Shown here piece after piece: positions 16,832 to 18,717 of a DNA stretch of 18,717 nt (positions are counted from its first letter, which is position 1; every line of letters starts with the position of its first letter). The notes below the pieces were generated by a model that had not been told where the DNA came from, did no database searches, and saw only the letters and a list, made by a program, of their open reading frames with translations. This DNA comes from Flavobacterium psychrophilum (GTDB lineage: Bacteria > Bacteroidota > Bacteroidia > Flavobacteriales > Flavobacteriaceae): contig CALPPS020000051.1 of assembly GCA_943325515.2 (NCBI GenBank), forward strand, positions 1 through 18,717, given 5' to 3'. Both the position numbers and the translations under genes were made by a program.

Positions 16832-18034
16832 ATGTATTTCAAAATAACCCGCTATATAACACTATTTTTTGCTGCAACATTAGTAGTAATATCTTGTACA
16901 AAGCAAGAAAAAAATGAGGATGGTATTGTTAAAGTTAATAAAAATGGAATACCTGTGATGCTCCCCTTACAGCAAGCATTACCAAAATTAACCAATTCTT
17001 ATATTAAAGAAAAAAACTATGAAGTTTCTCGATATTTTGAAAAAACATGGTCAGAGAAAAATGATAATGTAGCTTTCTTGGTAGCTAAAAATGGCCAAAT
17101 CATTTATGAAAATTACATGGGCTATGCCAATAGAAGTAAAAATGCATCAATAACCAAAGATACTCCATTGCATATTGCCTCAGTAAGTAAAGTTTTAACA
17201 TCAACTGCTATTTTGATGTTAGTAGATACCAAAAGATTATCCTTAAATCAAAAAGTAAACACCATTATTACTAATTTTCCCTATTCTGATGTCACTATTC
17301 AAACCCTACTTAACCATAGAAGCGGTATGAAAAATTATTCCTATTTCACCTATGAAAACAATAATTGGGATAAGAAACAAACCTTAACTAATAAAGATAT
17401 TGTAAAGGTGATGGTAGCCAAACAAATTCCTTTAGAATCTAAAACCGATACTCGTTTCAGTTATTGCAACACCAACTATGCCATGTTGGCATTAATCATC
17501 GAAAAAATTACTGGGTTAAAATATCCAGAAGCCTTGAAAGAGATGATATTTAATCCGCTAAAAATGACTAATACTTTTGTATTTGATATCACCAAAGATA
17601 AAGATATCATAGCGCCATCTTATAAAGGAAATAATGTTGAAATCGGCATAGATTATCTTGATGGCATTTATGGTGACAAAAATATTTATTCTACGCCTAG
17701 AGATTTATTAAAATTTGACAAAGCGCGTTATTCAACATTTTTCCTAAATCCTGAGTTACTCAAAAAAGTTTATAAAGGATATAGTTATGAAAGCAAAGGA
17801 TTACGCAATTATGGTCTTGGTGTGCGCATGATTGAATTTGAAAAAGGCGAACCCTTCTACTATCACAACGGATGGTGGCATGGCAACACTTCCTCATTCA
17901 TAACCTTACGAAAACAAAAAGTATCCATTATTGTGTTATCTAATAAGTTTACTAAAAAGACCTATCAAACGAAAAGGTTGGCCTCACTCTTTGGTGATTA
18001 TCCATTTAAACTTCGTGATGACGGCGAAGAATAA
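16832..18034 (+). CDS. Lipoprotein serine hydrolase (beta-lactamase / class C-like family)
   Basis: 400 residues from the ATG at 16832. A TTG at 16811 would add 7 residues and is less likely. The N-terminus is a lipoprotein signal with lipobox VISC, so Cys22 is the predicted lipid-anchored residue. The beta-lactamase-fold domain spans about 65-395: S117-x-x-K120 (SVSK) with the nucleophile Ser and Lys; Y211-C-N213 (YxN, class C type); and H345-N-G with H350-G near the C-terminus in place of KTG. LLNHRSGMKNY is also characteristic. The family includes DD-carboxypeptidases, esterases and amidases, so the reaction is unknown; penicillin hydrolysis should not be assumed. It is exported and probably anchored to the periplasmic face of a membrane. 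The gene is divergent from the LYS1-like gene and 97 bases upstream of ssrA, and is probably monocistronic. Confidence 0.9.
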   Translation: MYFKITRYITLFFAATLVVISCTKQEKNEDGIVKVNKNGIPVMLPLQQALPKLTNSYIKEKNYEVSRYFEKTWSEKNDNVAFLVAKNGQIIYENYMGYANRSKNASITKDTPLHIASVSKVLTSTAILMLVDTKRLSLNQKVNTIITNFPYSDVTIQTLLNHRSGMKNYSYFTYENNNWDKKQTLTNKDIVKVMVAKQIPLESKTDTRFSYCNTNYAMLALIIEKITGLKYPEALKEMIFNPLKMTNTFVFDITKDKDIIAPSYKGNNVEIGIDYLDGIYGDKNIYSTPRDLLKFDKARYSTFFLNPELLKKVYKGYSYESKGLRNYGLGVRMIEFEKGEPFYYHNGWWHGNTSSFITLRKQKVSIIVLSNKFTKKTYQTKRLASLFGDYPFKLRDDGEE

Positions 18035-18040
18035 AAACTC

Positions 18041-18071
18041 TTGACATCAGTTTTAAAATAGCTTATCTTTG
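18041..18071 (+). promoter_or_regulatory. Promoter of ssrA
   Basis: TTG at 18041-18043, a 20-base spacer and TATCTTTG at 18064-18071 match the TTG-N(19-21)-TAnnTTTG consensus. Transcription would start near 18078, leaving a leader of about 50 bases to be removed, presumably by RNase P, from the mature 5' end at 18132. Confidence 0.75.
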
Positions 18072-18131
18072 CCATCAGGTTTCGATTTTTCTGTTTGAAA
18101 ACTGAGAACAGAGAATATAAAACTGAAAAAT

Positions 18132-18530
18132 GGGGTCGACTGGTTTTGACAGCAAGTCGAATTGAACAGTAAGCACGTCGAGCATTGTATTTTTTGCTCG
18201 TAAATCCAAAGGTACAAAAACATAAACGGCGAAGGAAACTACGCTCTTGCTGCATAATCTGAATTTATAGTAAGATTAGCCTCGTCCTACCAGGTAGGAA
18301 AGCAGGATTTACCTCGAAAGCTTTGGTTTGTGGCGGTCGGTATAGGTAAATCGTAAATATAAACCTAAGAATAGTTGCGCTACGAGACTGTTACGAAAAT
18401 TTAAGAAGCTAAGTGTTTTGTGGCTGTTTCTGGTCTAGCAAAACATCGAAAAACCAATCAGAAAATAAACGTGTAGAAAGCTCTTTAGTTGCTTGTTTGG
18501 ACCCGAGTTCGACTCTCGGCGACTCCACAA
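18132..18530 (+). ncRNA. ssrA: Transfer-messenger RNA (tmRNA)
   Basis: This RNA rescues stalled ribosomes by trans-translation with SmpB. Its tRNA-like domain is visible at both ends: the 5' GGGGTCG (18132-18138) pairs over 7 bp, with one G-U pair, with CGACTCC (18520-18526), and the T arm is CCGAG-TTCGACT-CTCGG (18503-18519). The discriminator base is A18527. The next bases are CAA, so the CCA end is not encoded and must be added after transcription. The characteristic 5' stretch GTCGACTGGTTTTGACAGC is present. The length of about 399 bases is usual, and it has its own promoter and terminator. An antisense open frame that covers part of this gene is not real. The 3' boundary is given as the position where CCA would end. 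Confidence 0.96.
18228..18257 (+). other. tmRNA proteolysis tag reading frame (GEGNYALAA)
   Basis: GGC GAA GGA AAC TAC GCT CTT GCT GCA TAA encodes GEGNYALAA followed by stop. After the alanine from the charged tmRNA, the tag added to stalled proteins is (A)GEGNYALAA. The ALAA end is the usual ClpXP-type degradation signal. The tag resembles known Bacteroidota tags of the GE-x-x-YA-x-AA form. Confidence 0.9.
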
Positions 18531-18562
18531 ATAAAATGCCACTTTAAAAAGTGGCATTTTAT
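18531..18562. terminator. Terminator of ssrA, shared with the convergent gene
   Basis: A perfect 12-bp stem (ATAAAATGCCAC, 18531-18542, with GTGGCATTTTAT, 18551-18562) with an 8-base loop that can pair further. It is followed by TCTTTTAT on plus and preceded by A-rich sequence, so it can act in both directions. It begins directly after the tmRNA 3' end. Confidence 0.85.
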
Positions 18563-18587
18563 TCTTTTATAAGTATTAAGTAACTAA

Positions 18588-18717
18588 CTATCTCTTCAAC
18601 GAAAAATGGGACTTAAATTGTTTTCCTAAATTTGTTTCTTCGTAATCTACTGTAAACCAATAATCATCTGATGGTAATGGACTTCCGTTAAAGGTTCCGT
18701 CCCAACCTGCACTACTA
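18588..18717 (-). CDS. Partial: C-terminal T9SS type B (gliding motility-associated) sorting domain
   Basis: Only the last 42 codons and the stop are inside the window; the rest lies past the right edge. The minus strand reads ...GWDGTFNGSPLPSDDYWF... and ends KSHFSLKR-stop. This is the signature end of the type B (CHU_C / gliding motility-associated) sorting domain that guides proteins through the type IX secretion system to the cell surface or medium. The function of the main body cannot be seen. It converges on ssrA with a shared terminator. Confidence 0.85.
   Translation of the reverse strand, partial: SSAGWDGTFNGSPLPSDDYWFTVDYEETNLGKQFKSHFSLKR

Noticed and set aside
16832..18034. Possible beta-lactamase resistance gene
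   Set aside because: SxxK and YxN are shared by many esterases and peptidases. The KTG motif is replaced by HNG, and sequence alone does not support beta-lactam hydrolysis.
17998..18255. 85-codon minus-strand open frame over the end of the hydrolase gene and the first part of ssrA
   Set aside because: It is antisense to a certain tmRNA and to a coding region, with no protein-like features.
1..18717. CRISPR array, prophage, transposase gene or tRNA gene
   Set aside because: I found no regularly spaced direct repeats, no phage or transposase proteins, and no cloverleaf apart from the tRNA-like part of tmRNA.

Overview
This is an AT-rich window (roughly two-thirds A+T) from a member of the Bacteroidota, most probably a Flavobacterium or close relative. 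The evidence is: three secreted proteins with a type A type IX secretion (T9SS) C-terminal sorting domain and a fourth, cut by the right edge, with a type B one; a membrane-anchored 'triple-tyrosine' regulator; an FHS-type sugar transporter beside a GH3 beta-glucosidase; TAnnTTTG-type -7 promoter elements instead of Pribnow boxes; and a tmRNA with tag GEGNYALAA.

Layout, left to right. Positions 1-121 hold no gene. 122-2953 (-) is a large membrane-tethered transcriptional regulator (beta-propeller, Y_Y_Y, one membrane helix, coiled coil, LuxR-type HTH). 3081-4580 and 4692-6053 (-) are tandem, related, modular secreted proteins, each with its own terminator. A 401-base AT-rich gap precedes uvrA (6455-9244, +), which converges on a secreted M28 peptidase (9255-10433, -). 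10708-11310 (+) is an exported protein of unknown function with short internal repeats and a tyrosine-rich tail. A strong hairpin lies between it and a minus-strand run: FHS/MFS sugar transporter (11405-12841), GH3 beta-glucosidase (13046-15346) and a LYS1-like saccharopine dehydrogenase family protein (15416-16618). Divergent from that run is a lipoprotein serine hydrolase (16832-18034, +), followed by ssrA/tmRNA (18132-18530, +) with a good promoter and terminator, and the 3' end of a minus-strand T9SS type B protein (18588 to the edge).

How the genes may work together (inference): the glycan-sensing-type regulator, the two modular secreted proteins with carbohydrate-binding-like domains, the GH3 enzyme and the sugar transporter look like parts of a beta-glucan or oligosaccharide utilisation system. 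Binding would occur at the cell surface, terminal glucose would be released in the periplasm and monosaccharide imported across the inner membrane. No SusC/SusD pair is in the window, and uvrA, the peptidase and the repeat protein separate the two groups, so a single locus is not proven. The rest is housekeeping (uvrA, ssrA) or general secretion/hydrolysis. I saw no CRISPR array, prophage, transposase or tRNA gene. The least explained parts are the tandem modular secreted proteins, the repeat/tyrosine-rich protein and a few short intergenic palindromes and repeats.
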